A DNA stretch of 64,000 bases, from assembly GCA_963922205.1 (NCBI GenBank), contig CAWUHX010000204.1, forward strand, positions 496,001 through 560,000, given 5' to 3'. Each line of letters starts with the position of its first letter. Within the stretch, counting starts at the first letter, position 1. This document shows positions 62,050 to 64,000 of this stretch, one piece after another. The position numbers were made by a program, and so were the translations under genes. The stretch is from Romanomermis culicivorax (lineage: Eukaryota; Nematoda; Enoplea; Mermithida; Mermithidae). The notes under the pieces were generated by a model, which searched no databases, was not told the origin of the DNA, and saw nothing but the letters and a program-made list of their open reading frames with translations.

Positions 62050-62580
62050 TAGATCCTATGCAGACCTTGATTGACCCTCAGCAGATTCTTGCTGACCCCC
62101 ATCAGATTCGACCACCCAGAATTGATAAGGAAGGTGATGAAGGAAAATGGGAAGATGTCATAAAAATGCCAATGATAACGGTTTTTCTAAAACAAATAAA
62201 ACTTTAAAAATTGCTGACCAAGCAAATGCTTTCACACTTTGTTATCAAGAAACAAAAAAATTTGCATCCTACACCCTGATTTGACTCCCCCGACAATGAT
62301 TTTGAAGATGACGAAGGAAAATGAGCAAGAGACAAGAGAAAGTCATCATAAAAATGGAAATGATGCTGTAGTTTAGCAATTTTTCTCAACAAAGTGTACT
62401 TGATTCCAGAAAAGTGCTGTCTAAGCTAATAATTTCACATATCTGACTAATATAGATTGAAGATAATGCTGCTTGGATGTTAGAAGACCTTTCTACGACC
62501 TTTCTTTTTGTTATCCAGAACGAAAAAAATTCTATTCCACCCCCTGTCCTGGCTGACCCCAACAGAATTTCTATGCTGCG
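62050..62580 (+). repeat. Degenerate tandem repeat, two to three units of about 200 bp
   Basis: GAAGGTGATGAAGGAAAATG with CATAAAAATGCCAATGAT (about 62130) recurs as GAAGATGACGAAGGAAAATG with CATAAAAATGGAAATGAT (about 62305). TTGTTATCAAGAAACAAAAA (about 62240) recurs as TTGTTATCCAGAACGAAAAA (about 62508). CTGACCCC(C/A)A(T/A)CAGA boxes recur at about 62092 and 62553. Confidence 0.65.
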
Positions 62581-62833
62581 CATGTATGTATGGTTAAGAC
62601 TGTAAAATCACGCGTAAGAGTTCTGTTGCGTTCCATAGCAAATGATGACCCGAGAAATTTAATGAGACCCGAAAACTTGGAGAAATGCTTCTGCAGATGC
62701 AAAACGTGGACATCTTTTTCTCGATTTGAAGACATATTATGCAGTTAACTTGCAAAAACACGTGTCCGGGTATGCTGTTTTTCTTTGCCGAGGATACTTT
62801 CACGTCTCAAGTCTCTTTTGGAAAAGGAGCGCG

Positions 62834-63198
62834 GGCCGGTTTCATCAAAGAGACTTAAATTCCAGCTGAGCTGCAGCTTAAGCTGTAGCTTACCTTTATA
62901 TGTTATACCATAGTCGTTAAGCTGCAGCTCAGCTGTAACCTAACTCATACACACAAAACATATCGGGAAAGTTAAGCTGCAGCTGAGCTGCACCTTATCG
63001 ACAATGTTATAACATACAGCGTTAAGCTACAGCTCAGCTACAGCTTAACTTTCTCGATATGTTTTATGGGCACGAGTTAAACTGCAGCTGAGCTACAGCT
63101 TAACGGCAATGCTATAACATATAGAATTAAGCTACAGCTTAAGCTACAGCTTAAGCTGCAGCTCAGCTGGAGCTTAAGTCTCTTTGATGAAACTGGCC
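62834..63198. mobile_element. MITE with long inverted ends built of AGCTGCAGCT palindromes
   Basis: The left end GGCCGGTTTCATCAAAGAGA then CTTAAATTCCAGCTGAGCTG is mirrored at the right as TTAAGTCTCTTTGATGAAAC then TGGCC. The 365-bp interior is almost entirely TTAAGCTGCAGCTCAGCTG-like palindromic units, with TATGTTATA(A/C)CAT spacers in between. No protein is encoded. No clear target duplication is seen, so the superfamily is open. Confidence 0.85.
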
Positions 63199-64000
63199 TC
63201 AGTAATTTCTGTCTGTACCTCTTGCTTGTGCTGAAATGAGCATAAATGAAACCTTAGAAATTACTTAGCCATTCATAAAAAATATATGCAACTTCGAACT
63301 TTAGTGAAATTCAACAGTCTATGATTTGAGAGGCGAAGGTTCAATTGTTGCTTACTCGAGAAACTTTTTTGAATATAAGCGAGTAGGTATCGTCGGTACT
63401 CTGTCGCAAATTAATGCGAATTTCAATATTTGGACAGAAATAAGTGGCGCCACATTACCCATCTCGCTAATGACCTTACAGAGTCAGTTCGGATATCTTG
63501 AACGATCTTGGAAAATGACACTGACTTATTGTACGTAGGCACATCTCATAATAGAATGAAAATAATTATTTGACATTTTTTTTGAAAATACGAATGACGA
63601 AATAATCGTTTTCTGTGAATTGGACTTGGCTGCTGTCCAAATGAAAAAGTTCTCTTCGACAATAATAAAAGGATGTTATTGTGATTTTTCGTATTTTTGA
63701 TCATAATAATGCACTACGATTTTAGAAACAACCAATCAACCCTTCGGGTTTTTTCTCCTTCCAATATCACCATATTGGGTTCTTTTTTCATTTAGAAGCT
63801 GACATGAGGTTGTCTTCGCGACCTTAGGGGTAGTTCCCAGAGGTTTCGCACTGCTCACCGTCATGTTAGTTTTATTTGATTAATATTTTGCTGCTGTATT
63901 TTTTATTGTTGATCTTTAGAATCTCGTGTAGCCCCGATCGGTCTGTCTGTTATTTTTGAGGGGCATTAGATGAGCGCTGAAAAAAGATTTTTTGTTAGTT
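63199..64000. other. Right end of window, no recognised gene
   Basis: A 70-codon open stretch at 63326-63538 ends before a GTACGTAG donor-like site and could be an exon of a gene continuing to the right. It shows no domain I recognise. The rest is AT-rich and non-coding as far as can be seen. Confidence 0.25.

Overview
This is a eukaryotic, AT-rich, intron-dense window. It is most likely from a nematode. The evidence is interstitial blocks of the nematode telomere hexamer TTAGGC at five places, a serpentine chemoreceptor of nematode type at 57.9-61.0 kb, and coding starts that lie 0-41 nt downstream of a splice-acceptor-like AG, which would fit spliced-leader trans-splicing. UBR3- and VCPIP1-like genes suggest a lineage other than Caenorhabditis, possibly an early-branching one, but this is inference only.

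Four protein genes can be rebuilt exon by exon with consistent splice phases. (1) 1-18118, minus strand: a UBR3-type E3 ubiquitin ligase, with N-terminus and UBR box complete and the RING just reached at the left edge; 30 exons are visible (about 1490 residues) and the C-terminus lies outside. (2) 29106-31384, plus: ARPC2, the p34 subunit of the Arp2/3 complex, complete, 9 exons, 299 residues. (3) 36807-51839, plus: a VCPIP1-like OTU-domain protein, complete, 15 coding exons, 933 residues. Its OTU fold is recognisable but the positions of the catalytic cysteine and histidine are both serine, so it looks like a pseudo-deubiquitinase. (4) 57920-61030, plus: a seven-transmembrane chemoreceptor, 3 exons, 433 residues, with a trinucleotide (TAG)n tract of about 1 kb in its second intron.

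The rest is repeat-driven. The 18.1-29.1 kb interval is a graveyard of nested elements: G-run repeats, three copies of a roughly 600-bp dispersed repeat, two non-LTR retrotransposon fragments, two MITE-like elements with TTAGGC blocks inside, and a PIF/Harbinger transposon with TTA target duplications that split one repeat copy. The 31.7-34.7 kb interval is a very large imperfect inverted repeat whose arms carry an AGCGA-type minisatellite, with a second insertion and a 142-bp direct repeat at its centre. The 51.8-57.8 kb interval has dispersed repeat copies and no recognised gene. A MITE made largely of AGCTGCAGCT-like palindromes lies at 62.8-63.2 kb. Introns of UBR3 and VCPIP1 hold members of the same repeat families.

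The genes do not form an operon. UBR3 and the VCPIP1-like gene both belong to ubiquitin biology, but nothing in the sequence links them functionally. The most notable point is the inactivated OTU site in an otherwise intact VCPIP1-like gene. No tRNA, rRNA or CRISPR array was found.
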